A stretch of 64,000 nt of DNA from Cephalotus follicularis (GCA_001972305.1 BDDD01000712.1:265943-329942); one strand, 5' to 3'. Numbered from the stretch's first letter, positions 12,535-25,364 are shown. Notes: a model not told the origin generated them from the sequence alone. Made by a program: numbers and translations.

Positions 12535-12745
12535 GCTCGGACGACTCCTGGTCGGGCATGCTCGGGAGACTCATGCTCGGGCATGCTTAAGTGACTCATG
12601 CTCGGGCATGCTCGGGCGACTCATGGTCTGGTATGCTCGGATGACTCATGGTCTGGCATGCTCGGGGGACTCATGGTCGGGCACGCTCGGGTGACTCATT
12701 ATCTGGCATGCTTGGGTGACTCGTGGTCTGGCATGCTCAGACATG
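12535..12745. repeat. 25-bp tandem array in element B LTR
   Basis: About eight units of GACTCATGGTCTGGCATGCT-like sequence, fairly uniform, directly downstream of the TTCACC array. Confidence 0.85.
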
Positions 12746-13607
12746 TTATGCTCGGCCCACAAATGAGCAAGTCATGATGGGCTACCAAGTGGGCTGGTCT
12801 ATTCAGAACGCATAGGACTAGTCCGACCTCAAACTATGAAGCTCTAAGTCCTCTGGAGACTAATATGGCTCAGCGTCGAGATTCAGCTCTAAGTACCTTC
12901 CAAGTACTGAGCTCTACCAAATCCATTCACAATACATTAACCTTAGTAGAGGAACAAACAAAGGAAATCCTAATCTAACAAGCACAGCAAAATCATGCAA
13001 TACAAACAATACATACAATAATCAATAAAGCAAACAACACACAAAGAACACACAATACACACATGCTGGTAGGCGCTTGGACATGAAGCAACCTACCTCA
13101 TAAACGGTTGAAAACGGAGATCGCCTGATTCCTTCGCGAATCCTGAACTTCTTCCAAGCCTGGAGCAACTACGCACATCAGCTTCCTTATCCTTTCCACT
13201 TCTGGAATTGCTCGTTCACCTCCAGGGGATGGTGGGATTTAAACGGGGAGCTTCAGACTCTCCCGAGGAAGCTCCTAACTTGTCGCTTTCCTCAGCTTTC
13301 TTGAGACACCGGCCCCTTCTTCCACTATCTCTGCTTCCTTTCGATCTTCCTAGAGTAGAAACATGAAGAGAATATTTGAAAACGTGTTTCACGTGTGTCT
13401 TCCTTCTTATATAACCATGTACCGAAAGTTCCAGAATCTCCCAGGAAATTTCCACAATGCGGGCCGACTTCCTCTTTTTTGGGCCATTCTTTTCTTCCTC
13501 CATTTTGAGCCTAATTGCCTAACAACCCATGTCCACGTTCGGCCCAAAGGATGAAATAGTTCTTCAAAGCATAATAATAAATCTTCATAATATTTAGGGG
13601 TATTACA

Positions 13608-16183
13608 AACCATCCCTTCCTGAGCGGAATTCACCTGTAGGTTCACCAGCTACACCCTCCCTGAGTGGAATTCACCCGTAGGTTCACCAACTCTAATGGC
13701 GAAATTCTCCTATAGTATCACCAGACATACCCTCCCTAACTATCCTTAACTATCCCTAACCATCCCTTCCTGAGCAGAATTCACCCGTAGGTTCACCGGC
13801 TATACCCTCCCTGAATGGGGTTCACTTGTAGGTTCACCAACTCTAATGGTGAAATTTACTCATAGGTTCACCAGCCATACCCTCCCTAACTATCCCTAAG
13901 AATCCCTCCCTAACTATCCCTCCTTAACAATCCATTCGATCATTCCTAGTCCCTCAAAGGTCCTTGTCTGATATACTAGTCCGTCGTAGCTCCTAGTCCG
14001 ATAACAATTGCGATGCCTACCTTTTGTATGAGGTCAGCCTTCGTGTAACGAGGTCTTAGGACTCAAAAGGATGACATATACAGCGAACAATCAATGCATG
14101 ACCATATGATCCGTAACCATACCATCCATAACCATACGATTCAAAACCATACAATCCATATCGTTCTATGGATAAACTCTCCTCAGTTTGCTTTGCATAG
14201 GTGGACCAGACTAGGCACTCCTAGCATCCTAGGCAGGGATTAATACCCTACTGAGAAGACTAGATGATGTTCATAAGTTGATCAGAGAAGGCAAGAAACA
14301 CGTATATATATCTTAGCCTAATCAGGCTTCTTAGAATGCTAGACTACTATCATAGCTTCCTTGGGATTTGCAATCACCATCCATATACTATCAATTCATA
14401 TTCACCATCCGTATACTATCCATTCATAATCACCATCCGTATACCATCCATTGCCCTCACAGTCCTCTCAATGTGAGCAGAGTCTGAGACCCTATGGGTC
14501 TTTAACCATAAAGACCATTTCTTAGGACTTGGTATTATGAGAGGGTTTCACTTAGTCTGCCTTCTTCCTTTGGGCGTTGGTCTGCTTGGTAGTCGTAGGG
14601 ACAGGTTTGCTCAGGATTCAGTAGCGCAGGTCTGCTCGGCAACCTTAAGGACAGGTCTGCTAAGCATTCAATATCGTAGGTCTGCTCAGCAGCCTTAAGG
14701 ACAAGTTTGCCAAAACCCCCGATAAATTAGGCATATCGTCGATCCATGTAAAACAGTTGATTTGGATGGAACATGGGATTTGGTCGTCAACGCTATTGCT
14801 CTAGGCATCGACTCTTTTAGGCACTGTGCCTTAAGCGTCAATGATTCACCCATTTCCTTTAAGCGTTAACAGGTTCTATGTTCGCGTTAATGCATAGCGC
14901 TGCTTATCGCGCAAAATGGCAAAGAACATATTACGCATCAACTAGTCACCCTCGAGGAGTCAACGCTAACCGCTATACTACAATGTTGCGCATCAACGTT
15001 ATACGTTGACGCGTTACGCTGAATAGCATATAGAAACTCAAGGAACACATATCGCATCAACTGGTCACCCTCAAGGCGTCGACGCTTTTGCCTTAACGTC
15101 AACGGGTTGACCAACGCAGTGGGCTTGACAACAATTCAAAACCCAGATTAAATCCATTTCAATCCATCACAATAAGGAATCCAAAGCATGTGTATAATGT
15201 ACCTATTAATAATTGAGCTTGCGAATTGGAAGGACTTGTAGCAGAATCGACGAACTACCACCTCCTCTAAGCTTCACTCATTGTCACGAGCACAACTCCT
15301 TCTTGTGCCAAAAGAGCTTCCACTTTCTTTCTTAGTGTGACTGCAATAACTATCACACTTTCATTACGACCTACACATCGAAAGCAACACACTCTTGTCA
15401 CCGGAGCTCCACCCAGATTCCGACCAACACATCGGAGCTCTGACAATGCCATAAACAGGCTCCACATTGGCCGATAAATACGATGTTGTCGGAGACTCAC
15501 TGTGACTCACCACGGAATGCACTGTCATGGCCGGGAGTGAGTCTAACTCACTGAGTTGACTCTCCGGACTTCAACAACTCCTGCCACTTCACAAAAACAC
15601 CATAAAACCTTCTGTTCTATGTGTCTCTACCCATAACTCTCCAATACTCAGCGCCAAATACTCGCCACTGATGATGGCTAGCCAAAATGGCTGAGTTGAC
15701 TCAACCAGCTTTATCCGACCATTTTTTCCCAGAAAATGCCTCAACTACCATCAAGATGGGTTGAGCTGATCTTCTAGACAAAGACCGGCTCCACTCACAA
15801 TGACAACGGTGGGGGAAAGCAAGTGGCAGTGACCGTCGGGCGAAATAGAAGAGAAGAGAAGAAGAAGGAAAGAAGAGGAAGGATGAGGAGAAGAAAGGAG
15901 CTTACCATTGGCAGTGAACTCCGTCCGGCACTATCCCTTGCTGGTGTCTCACGCCATGTCGGTGTCTCTCTCTTTATCTCTCGCTCTTTGTCACCTCATG
16001 TCTCTCTTATTCTCTCATACGGGCGCTGGCGCTATGCACCAGTGCCTTCCTCTTTTCTTAATTAAGGCGCATAGCTCCTTCTGGTCGAATCCAGATTTTT
16101 TTTTCTACCTCTATTGGGCTTTATTATAGCAATACACTGTACCAAATATTACAATAATTATTTATACAATTCGGGGCATTACA
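13608..16183 (-). repeat. LTR X (partial, gypsy) inserted in element C
   Basis: The right end reads TTCGGGGCATTACA at 16183, abutting protease sequence of element C. The left part lies beyond element B and so outside the window. The internal order resembles solo LTR 1: a TTCACC array (13617-13880), an array with AGGTCTGCTCGGCA (14570-14715), GCGTCGACGC-type dyads (14785-15105), TGAGTCA-rich U3 (15535-15710) and a CT-rich tract (15945-16015). It is related to solo LTR 1 and LTR M but diverged. No coding capacity. Confidence 0.7.
14785..15105. repeat. Dyad array in LTR X
   Basis: Degenerate GCGTCAACGCT and GCGTCGACGC motifs recur, for example near 14788, 14812, 14852, 14965, 14995, 15005, 15077 and 15097. 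Confidence 0.6.
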
Positions 16184-16452
16184 CAGATCGAGTGTGTAGA
16201 GATTATTTGTTGGAGATTGACAGTCGTCGCTTGCGATCTGACCTTATTGTTCTCCCCATGCAGGACCTTGATGCAATTATTGGGATGGATTGGCTATCTT
16301 TACACTATGCTCAGTCAATTGTTATAAGAAGGTGGTGACCTTTTGTTTCTCGTATCAACTACCTATTCAATTCATTGGAACCTTGGAGCCACAAACTGCA
16401 CTAATGATTACAACGTTGCATGTAGACAGACTACTGAGAAAGGGTTGCCAAG
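16184..16452 (+). pseudogene. Element C protease C-terminal part (fossil)
   Basis: The text RVCRDYLLEIDSRRLRSDLI, then VLPMQDLDAIIGMDWL, is the C-terminal half of the gypsy aspartic protease. A LLRKGC-type segment follows, which normally precedes RT. Element L carries a close relative at 57930-58040. It begins directly at the LTR X end and stops at LTR D. Broken. Confidence 0.8.
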
Positions 16453-16621
16453 TATAACACCCCCAATTCGGAACCGGGATCACCCTCGATTTGGGATCGG
16501 GATGTCACGCAAAACTGAACTACAGAAACATGTCAAAAATCTTAATCATAATCATCATCAATACGTGGTGGTTCTAAAATTCTATGAAAGTTCTATATGG
16601 CAACTTCTTTGTATGATAAAT

Positions 16622-17774
16622 TGTTTGTGGAAAAAAAAAACAATTAAACTATGAATATAAATAATCAACCAAAATACTGTAATAAGCAAAACTAAATTGC
16701 AAAAAGTAAAAGAGATAGAGTTAGAAGGTTGCAAACACAGTTTATAGTGGTTCGACCAATCTCTTGCCTACATCCACTTTCTCAAGACTCTCTTGAGATT
16801 CCAGTAGAAACCAACTAGTACCCTTTGATTTTGGGTTATGGGAAAATCAAAGAAACACCTTACACTTTGATTTTGGCTTACGGGTGCAAATGAAAGAAAC
16901 ACCTTACAAGGGTTCACTCCCCTCTTTACAAAGAAAGATTTGTAGGAAAGATTTTGTGTTTACAAAAGACCTCTCAACGGTTTGATATGAAAGTGACAAA
17001 GTGCTTGATACAAGTTTTGATAAATATGAAAGTTGAAGTTTTTTTTTTCTTTTGAAGCTCTTCTTCTTTTGTTATGAAGATGTGCAAGTTGAGCTCTTTA
17101 GATAAGTTGTTCAAAGTCTTTCAAGTTGTATTCTCATTTATCTTTGATCTTGTGTTTTTAGCTGAATTTGAATTGTTGGAGCTATAAATTTTGCATTGGA
17201 AAATGCTACTTTTTGTCTTGAGACTTGTTACTTCTGCCTTGGGAGTTGTTGCTTCAGTCTTGGGACTTGATACTTTAGTCTTGGGACTATTTACTTGAAA
17301 CGGTGCTCAAAAAATGGTCCGGCAAATTTCTGCCCGCGCCCAAAGCGCCGCCGAAATAACACTAAGCGTCGACGCTTATGTTATCGTTAGAAGTTTGAAT
17401 TTGAATTCTTCGCTTAATCCGCTGACGCTTTCCCTTGAGCGTCGCCGCTTTGAGTTCCTTAATTGGTTCCACAAGTCTCTGGAATAAACCACTGATATGA
17501 ACCTCTAAAGCTTCGAAGGTTTGCCTTTAAGCCTTGTTGCTTTCACACAAACCGTCGACGCTTTGAGCAATTTTATCTTAGAAGAGTTCAACTGTTGGCG
17601 CTTTGCTCATAGCCTTCGTAGCTTTGTTAAGCGCTTACGCTTCGTTCAAAACCGTTATGCTTTGCCTTGTTACTGCACTTCCTTGTTTTGTTTATCTTTT
17701 ACTTGCACACTAAGAAACGATGTTAGGTGCTTTGTTATCATCAAAACCAGGATTGTATGGTCAAAAACCCAACA
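16622..17774 (-). repeat. Solo copia LTR (SIRE/Maximus-like) inside LTR D
   Basis: Shares the block TATAGTGGTTCGACCAAT and TTGCCTACAT with the LTR of copia element J (47720-47765), and ends like it in TTTGTTATCATCAAAA followed by CCCAACA. The left boundary is approximate. It contains a perfect 16-bp dyad at 17363-17378 and further CGTCGACGC copies to about 17565. Confidence 0.7.
17363..17378. repeat. Perfect 16-bp TCGA-centred palindrome
   Basis: TAAGCGTCGACGCTTA is self-complementary over 16 bases. It lies in the copia solo LTR and matches the dyad core of the gypsy LTRs. Confidence 0.9.
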
Positions 17775-18839
17775 TTCTGAAACTACAAATATAATCCTTA
17801 ACATAATTTCCAAGATCAAAATACTGTTCTTAACACTGGTCAACATATGATCATATAAAAAACTATTACTCAAATGACAGAATCAAACTCCTAAGTGATC
17901 CTCTAACATAACTCTCTCATCACACTTGCCCCAGAAGCTCCTGATAACCTGTCGCATGGAAAACAGAAATGCGGCTGAGCAAACCTCAGTATGGATATAG
18001 AATAACAAAACAGATTACGAACAAAACAGATTACGAAACAAAATAGATTTCGAAACAAAACAGTACGAATCATTTACGAAAACAAAATAATTCATAAAAA
18101 AACGAATTTATGCAATTTAAATGGTATTCATGGCAAACATATAAACACAAATCATAAAATTTCAGATAAAACTTTCAAAAGTATAAGTTCACAAACTTTC
18201 GTAAAGAAGATAGTTTCTTTCATGTCGATTTCAAAAACTGTTTCATAACATTGGTTCATACTGAGATATGCAATAACAGATTAAATACATATATGTATGC
18301 AAGGGATCCTACAGAATCCACATGTTCTGACGAAATGACGTGTACGGCACTACACAATCGATCCCAAAAATCTGATTCTGATAAAATTTTTCCTATGGCC
18401 GACCCATACGCCTCTATTCTGAAGCGGGATCCAAACCCTATTCACAGGATATCAAAAACATAGAGAGACGTCGTAGACTAATCACACCGCTACGGATAGT
18501 GTCATGTCCCCGTGCCAGGCCTACGACATGCCTATGATACCCCTATAGGTGGTTCATATATATTCTCAGTATTAACGATTTCAAAATAATGACTTTATCA
18601 AAAATCATTTCAAAACATATTCACATATATCCAAACATATCCGAAATCTTTATCATATCAGTATTAATAAAAGTCAACATACTTTCGAAATTGAAAGTCA
18701 TGCTCATTTAAAACAATTCAAATCAAAAATGGGTTTTCCAAACATTTTCCGCACATATCCGAAATCATTTACATATCCATAAAAGTCAACATACTTTCGA
18801 AATTGAAAGTCATGCTCTTTTAATTTTATAATAATAAAA

Positions 18840-19700
18840 TATGCATTTTATTAATAAAATAAGAGATATTCAACGTAATAAAACTGAATTTATTCAATTA
18901 AAACCGAAAGAGATATCCAGGAACAAAAAATCCATACTAAAAGCAAAATCAAATTCATTTCAATAAAACCGAAGGAAAAGTCCAAGAACGAAGAATCCGT
19001 ACTAAAAACAAAACTAAGTTCATTTCATTAAAATCGAAAGAAAAGTTCAAGAATGAAAAATAATTTCCTACTAAAAGCAAAACTAATATCATTTAAACAA
19101 AACCGACGAAGAAGTCCAAAAACAAAGAATAATTCCGTACGTTATTCATTAAAAACATAAATGTGATTTCTTTCAATAAAATCAAGAATGAAATGCGTAC
19201 TTCATTCACTAAAAGTAAAGCCAAATTTATTTCAATAAAACCGATGGAGAAATCCAAGAAGGAAAAATTCATACACTTATTCATAAAAGCATAAATATGG
19301 TTTATTACAATAAAAACGAAGGGAGTTTATGAAGAACAAAGACATCCGTACTTTATTTCACCAAAAGCAAAAGCTGAAATTTTCTAATAAAATCAGGAAA
19401 ATAACCAAAAAAAATCTGTATTTTATTCACTAAAAGCAAAACATCATTTATTTCAATAAAATCACGATGGGAGAATCAAAAATGAAATATATGTACGTTA
19501 TTCACAAAACAAACAAATTTCTAATAAAACCAAATGATGATAATCAAGGAACAAAATTCGTACTTCCATTATTAAAACAAAACTGAATTTATCTCAATAA
19601 AATCGATCGAAGGAGATATCAAGGAAAGAATAATCCATACAATGTCCATTAAAAATAAAACTAAATTTATTTCAATAAAATCAGATGTCCAAGAAGAGAA
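18840..19700. repeat. AT-rich degenerate repeats in LTR D
   Basis: About ten or more imperfect units of roughly 75-80 bases recur, built on ATTTCAATAAAACCGA, AAGAA and CCGTACT with AAAAGCAAAACT. No gene signal is visible here. Confidence 0.75.
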
Positions 19701-19859
19701 TTATCCGTACCTTAGCCGCTCAAATCTAAAGAATCCCCAAAACGAATCAAAATCACACTACTGAATCACCTTAACTTTCGCCACAGTTTTAATCGAAACC
19801 TAGACGGATCAATCCAAACATTATCACAGCCCAAAATACATGATTAACAAACTGCTAGA

Positions 19860-20820
19860 ACAAAGCGTCGATGTTATGGACAAAAGCGTAGATGCTTAAG
19901 ACATGGCGTTGACGTCTAAACACAAGGCGTCGACGAAAACGCTGAACAAAGAGTCGAAGAAAACATTACAAAACACGACATAAGTGTCAACGCTCAAAAC
20001 AAAGCGTCGACGTTTAAGGCATAAGCGTTGACATGAAAACAAAAACAATCGACGCTTAGACACATTAATGACGTTTTAAAATGACTTTCAATACACAGGC
20101 GTTGACGCTTTAGGTCAAAAATATGAAAAACGCACTGCTATGCCAGTTGAAACCTTGAACAAAATCCAATTTTTTTTTCTTAAACATGAATCATAAAACA
20201 GTAGTATGCAGGTTCTAAAACATGGCTTCAATGATTGAAAAATACTAGTATATCATGCATACTCATTTACAGGTTAAACATGGCAAATGAAAACTCTTTA
20301 AACATTTTTTTTCTTCTGATGTAGCATTTTCTAAACCAGTTTCATAAGCTAGATAATGAAGTTTGTAAACAATCTATAGCTTTCTATCCAGTAAAATAGT
20401 AAGTTAAAATGATAATGAAAAATCAGTAGCTTACATACCTTCAAAAGACGTGAAAACATGAGAGAAAACAATGGACAAAATGATGGTTTATGGTTTGTAA
20501 AAATGTGCAGATAATGCAGTTTTAAAAAGAGAAAACCATGTGTTTAAATGGATAAATATGTGGATTAAAGACTTACCATATGAGCAGAAACGCGTTTAAC
20601 ACAACAAGGAAAATCAGATCACCAGTTTTATGGCAAAATCTCCTTTCCAAAAACAAGCCACCATCCAAAACAGGTAAGGGAGAAAGGCTAAAGCGTCGAC
20701 GTCAAACAAAGACGTCGACGTCTAACCCCTTTCATACAAAAGCGTCGACGTCAAAGCAAGGCATCGACGCTTACAACACTGAAGAGAAACGAGAATAACA
20801 ATGCTAAGGCGTCAACGCTT
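19860..20820. repeat. Dyad arrays of LTR D
   Basis: AAGCGTCGACGTT, GGCGTTGACGTCT and AAAGCGTCGACGTC variants cluster at 19860-20115 and again at 20690-20820. The two clusters are separated by about 570 bases without them. Confidence 0.75.
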
Positions 20821-20952
20821 AATGCCCATAATACAAAATGAAAGAGTTTTTCAAAAAAAAAATCAAACGGTCTGACGGAACATAACACATAACATATGAA
20901 AAAAATGTAACATTTATCGACAAACATATACACAACGAATCGGGGTATTACA

Positions 20953-21313
20953 CAAGGCATACATAGCACATGTGATTGATACTGACTGTTGGCAACCGAG
21001 CCTGTACGATATTCCAATGGTATGCGAGTTCCAAGATGTGTTTCCTCATCATTACTGTCAAACCGAGAGACGAAGTTTATGATTGATCTCTTACCAGGGA
21101 AAACTCCAGTTTCCAAAGCACCATATCAAATGGCACCAGTTGAATTGAAAGAATTGAAAGTATAGCTATATGACCTTCTTGACAAGGGTTTTATATGCTT
21201 GAGTGTTTCATATTGGGGAGCAACAGTCCTATTCGTCAACAAGGACGGATTACTGCAGATGTACATCAATTACCAACAGCTCAATCGGGTCATAGTGAAG
21301 AACAAGTACCCTC
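20953..21313 (+). pseudogene. Element C reverse transcriptase, N-terminal part (fossil)
   Basis: Recognisable text: AYIAHVIDT near the start, FQDVFPHH, then [10 protein letters not shown], and [10 protein letters not shown] at the end. These are the linker and first RT blocks of gypsy Pol. The reading stops at LTR G, whose left target duplication CCCTC is at 21309-21313. Broken. Confidence 0.8.
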
Positions 21314-21660
21314 TCTCACGCCTCGAACCACGAGGAGGACCACACGGTCTGACATGTGACATGCCATCTGTACAATCCATTTATCATCATCCAAAATATG
21401 CAATAAATTTAAAACTTCAATCAGAGTCATACATGCGGAATATAACCCCTCAAATGTATTGCGTGGATTGAACCAATAATAAATATTAGCATCTCATATC
21501 AAATGCACTGCCACAAGCCTGCAGGTCAATATAATTGAAATATAATTATTCTTATACATCATGTCTCTTATACACTAAGGTAGGTAAAGGAGCTGCACTG
21601 CAACTAGAATCCTTGCTTTGTGATCCGGCCCACTTGATCACTTCGACGCATCACCTATAC

Positions 21661-21685
21661 CTGACCCATTAAAAGAATGGGTCAG
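21661..21685 (-). other. U5 hairpin of LTR G
   Basis: Arms CTGACCCATT (21661-21670) and AATGGGTCAG (21676-21685) are perfectly complementary, with loop AAAAG. It lies about 350 bases from the LTR edge, as in LTRs B and H. Confidence 0.85.
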
Positions 21686-23159
21686 CAACTCTTGGTTGTG
21701 TAGGAGGTACCATATGCATGAAGTGTACAATTATAGCAGATGTTTGTATGGCATGAGATGCATGAATGACAGTTATAGCAATAGCCTGTAACATAAATGT
21801 CATTATTCATACTCCTTAAGCCTACATGCATTACACAGACAAGTATAGAGTCATATAGCAATACATACATCCATAAAATATGAGTAGGTAGAGGACTTCC
21901 ATCCTTCTATGCACTATTCTACAGGTCTACACGCTACTCTGCTGGCCTATACACTACCGGTAGAGGACTTCCTGTCACACCCCGTTTTTCCCAACTTACA
22001 TTGGACAAGCATATATGGTGATATCAGAAATAAGCATAGTAATATTCCAGCAACAATTCATAAATAAATTTACGGAAGCATTCGATAAGCCGGAATATAA
22101 ATACAAGTCATCCGCACACATCTCATACTACGTGCAGACATAATCCAACAATTATCCTTAAACAAAGGAAATGCAACAGTAACGGGGTATGATTCGTTCG
22201 TTACAAATTACAGTACATCACATAAAGAAAATAACAACCTTAAGATGAATAAATAGAAGCTCTACAAGCTTCAACAACAATCTCCAAGTATTCGCTTAAT
22301 ATGAAATTGTAGGGGTTAGCCGTTGTCCTCACTTGGCTAAGTAGGAAGATAATGCATGATAAGGAATAAACGAATGCAACATGTATGACAGTTTATATTT
22401 AAAATAACGTTTAAATGAGCCAATATATAAGTAACCATGCCAAGTGGCCATAGACAATATATATGCAAGAATACCGCACAAGGGTACAATCAATCAATCC
22501 AGTGGTTTGTCCGAAGACCAGTATTGGGCTCAAGACGTCGCTAACCCCTAGCCTATGTCAAGCCACCTAGCTATCACTCCAACTCCGCTGATGATAGGAG
22601 GTAAACAGTACTACCGGTATTAAGCGGGCAGTTAACAATCAAGTTCTGCATTGCAGGTAGTTTTGGTGTGTACTCTAGCAAACTCCTGGAACATAGGACC
22701 ACCTCCGTTAGCCAGTGACATCTGCCATCACTCGACTAATCGGCAATATGCATAGACAATCAATTCAATCAGTGTAATTCAATAATAATATTACATATAT
22801 AAATAATATGCAATATCAAAGTGTTTTCTTTAGAACATATAACATTTCAGTGATCGTACGTCTCATATGAGGAAAGGATATCATTACAGTAGTGGTTCCC
22901 AGTTTGGGAACAAAACAGTAGGTACCTCACATGGGAGGAAAATTAGTAGTTCCTTTAAAACAATAGTTTTCATTTGAAAATGATAGTTAAACCATGAATT
23001 GTGCATATAGCACATAGTTCTTTCAATCTTTGGAAATATGGAATAATATTGTTTATAACAATCACTAGTATATACTAATTAACAGTAGCATATACAGGAA
23101 CAATAACAAGGACAGTAGCAATTCAATTGGGCCCCAACAAGACCTATATCAGTAATTTT

Positions 23160-23285
23160 ACCCAGGACAGCCGACTGCTCTCAAGAACAGTCGGCTATTT
23201 TGGGTTGAGTAGTTGACTATTTTATTTGTACAATCGACTGGATGCATTGAGCAGTCTACTGTCATGAAGAACAGTCGACTGCTTC
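23160..23285. repeat. AGTCGACT dyad cluster, left LTR of E (first part)
   Basis: Five to six copies of ACAGTCGACTGT variants in about 120 bases, e.g. at 23275. The same cluster lies at 34498-34620 in the right LTR. Confidence 0.8.
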
Positions 23286-23441
23286 TGCCCAGAAATCCAG
23301 GCAGTAGCAGTTTATGTATTACAATCTCTAATACCAATCCAATCCAAGACATGCAATCATACAGAAAATGAACATACATGATATGCATAATATATCTTCC
23401 ATAAACCTGTCATTACCCCTCCCTCAATAGCTTATCCTATC

Positions 23442-23840
23442 TTGGCATTACCTGATGGTAATGAAGGCTTTGCAGTGTATAGTGATGCATCAGGTAAGGG
23501 TTTGGGCTTTGTATTGATGCAGCGAGGCAGAGTGATTGCATATGGCTCGAGGAAGCTAAAACCATATGAAGAAAACTACCCGACTCATGACCTTGAGCTT
23601 GCAGCTATCATCTTTGCCCTTCAGAAGTGGAGGCACTACCTTTATGGGGCGCAGTTTGAGATCTTTACCGATCACAAAAGCTTGAGGTACCTGTTCTGTC
23701 AGGACACACTGAACATGAGGCAGTGTAGGTAGGTGGAATTCTTTAATGATTATGATTGCAGTGTCCAATACCACCCGGGGAAAGCGAATGTGGTCGCTGA
23801 TGCCTTGAGCCGCAAGGCTATGCTTGCCAGTGCGATGGTC
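23442..23840 (+). pseudogene. Element F RNase H (fossil)
   Basis: Starts in [20 protein letters not shown] with the catalytic Asp, then [36 protein letters not shown] with the Glu, and [11 protein letters not shown] with the third acidic residue. It ends in [17 protein letters not shown]. Classic gypsy RNase H; the text leads straight into integrase. Confidence 0.88.
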
Positions 23841-25355
23841 TCGCAATGGAAGATGTTAGAAGACTTCAAAGAATGGTCACCATTTAATCAGTCACCGGGG
23901 TTCTTTCTAGCTGACATGCGGGTAGAGCCATTATTACTGCATCACATCAAAGATGCACAACCACATGATCCTGAATTGCAGTGGATTCGAGAGAATCTGG
24001 ATTCAGAGTTTGATTTTAGAGTACATGACGATGGTATTATGAGATATCGGGGGCGTGTATGTCTTTCGAATGAGCCTAGAGGGAAGGATGAGCTACTCCG
24101 CGGGGCTCATAAATCTCTGTACAGTATTCATCCTGGTAGCACGAAGATGTATCAAGACATGAAGAAGTGTTACTGGTGGCCTGGCATGAAGCGGGAGATC
24201 GCTGAGTATGTGGCGAGGTGTTTGACTTGCCAGACAGTTAAGGCCGAGCACCAGAGACCGGCAGGTTTGCTGCAACCTTTGCCAATTCCTGAGTGGAAGT
24301 GGGAACATGTTACGATGGATTTTGTTTTGGGTTTTCCTCTGACTCGGAACCGTCATAATGCCATGTGGGTCATCATGGATAGACTCACCAAATCATCACA
24401 CTTTCTACCTACACATGTTACTGATTATGCGAACAAGCTAGCTTGTTTGTATGTGAAGGAGATAGTGAGATTACACGGTGTTCCAATCAGTATTGTATGC
24501 GACAGAGATGCCATCTTCACTTCCAACTTCTGGAAGAGATTTCAGACAGCTTTCGGGACGAAGTTGAACCTGAGTACTACTTTCCACCCTCATACTGATG
24601 GGCAGTCTGAGCGTACCATCCAGACCTTGGAGGATATGCTGCGGGCCTGTGTTATAGATTTTGCTGGTACTTGGGAGGATCACATTCCTCTGATAGAGTT
24701 TTCTTACAATAACAGCTATCACTCCAGTATCGGTATGGCACCGTTTGAGCCACTGTATGGGAGGAAGTGCAGATCTCCTGTGTGTTGGGATGAGGTCAGG
24801 GAGCGACCTTTACTCGGGACTGAGCTGGTGGAGGAAACTTCAGAAAAGATCAGGACGATCAAGAAGAAGCTGCTTGCTGCTCAGAGTCGGCAGAAGAGCT
24901 ACACGGACAACGTGAAGAAAAGACCTCTGATCTTTAACGTGGGTGATCACGTGTTTTTGAAGGTATCTCCGTGGAAAGGGGTACAAAGGTTCGGTAAGAA
25001 GGGCAAATTAGCGTCACGCTACATTGGTCCTTTCGAGATTTTGGAGAGAGTCGGGGAGGTAGCCTATCAGCTTGCCTTACCTCCTGCACTGTCAAACGTG
25101 CATGACGTCTTTCATATATCTATGCTGAGGAGATATATCCTGGACCCATCACATGTCCTGGATTATGATACTGTTCCGGTACAGGATGATCTATCTTGTG
25201 AGGAATTGCCTGTGCGGATTCTTGATCGGAAGACGCAGACTTTGAGGAACCGAACCATTTCCATGGTCAAGGTTCAATGACAGTTTCACAAACCTGATGA
25301 GGCAACTTGGGAGTGTGAGGAGGATATCCGAGAATGCTACCCGCATTTGTTCTAG
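23840..25355 (+). pseudogene. Element F integrase with chromodomain-like tail (fossil)
   Basis: The zinc-binding domain (24100-24260) shows HKSLYSIHPGSTKMYQDMKK and YVARCLTCQTVKAEHQRPAG. The core has IMDRLTKSSHFLP (first Asp), VCDRDAIFTSNFWK (second Asp) and HTDGQSERTIQTLEDMLRA (Glu), about 24300-24660. The GRKCRSPVCWDE and VGDHVFLKVSPWKG (GPF/Y-type) segments follow, then HDVFHISMLRRYILDPSHVL and a tail with ATWECEEDIRECYPHLF, the Tekay-type chromodomain end. The longest open stretch in the window lies here (23733-25280). This is integrase machinery of a retroelement, not a host gene. Confidence 0.92.
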
Positions 25356-25364
25356 ATTTGTTTT

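Larger units (their letters stand above)
10692..13607 (-). mobile_element. Element B: Ty3/gypsy, visible 5' part (gag and 5' LTR)
   Basis: Minus-strand element seen from mid-gag to the outer end of its 5' LTR. Element A is inserted in its gag at 10691/10692, so the rest lies beyond the left edge of the window. The LTR (11560-13607) resembles LTRs G, H and K at its start and hairpin. Element B in turn interrupts LTR X, which resumes at 13608. Broken and old. Confidence 0.75.
11560..13607 (-). repeat. Element B 5' LTR (about 2.0 kb)
   Basis: Starts TGTCATGCCCC and ends AGGGGTATTACA, near-inverted ends. It holds a hairpin at 11881-11902, an array of AGGTTCACCTG...GGAATTCACC units (12080-12370) and a 25-bp array with GGCATGCTCGG (12535-12745). 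The alternative, that 11560-16183 is one LTR with an inner insertion, is possible. I prefer this split because both ends fit and the length is like that of LTR G. Confidence 0.65.
16453..20952 (-). repeat. LTR D (solo, gypsy) with an inner copia LTR
   Basis: The left end reads TATAACACCCCC and the right end CGGGGTATTACA. CAAG occurs at both junctions (16449-16452 and 20953-20956), fitting a decayed target duplication. Without the copia LTR at about 16622-17774 it is roughly 3.3 kb. It has AT-rich degenerate repeats (18840-19700, units around AATAAAACCGA...AAGAA) and GCGTCGACG dyads at 19860-20115 and 20690-20820. Element C resumes after it. No coding capacity. Confidence 0.7.

Noticed and set aside
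12535-12745. Regular repeats resembling a CRISPR array
   Set aside because: Units are contiguous and degenerate without unique spacers, and the setting is a plant LTR.
11560-16183. One single LTR of 4.6 kb with an inner insertion
   Set aside because: The end pair at 11560 and 13607 fits one LTR of about 2.0 kb, and 13608-16183 resembles LTR 1 and M; kept only as an alternative.
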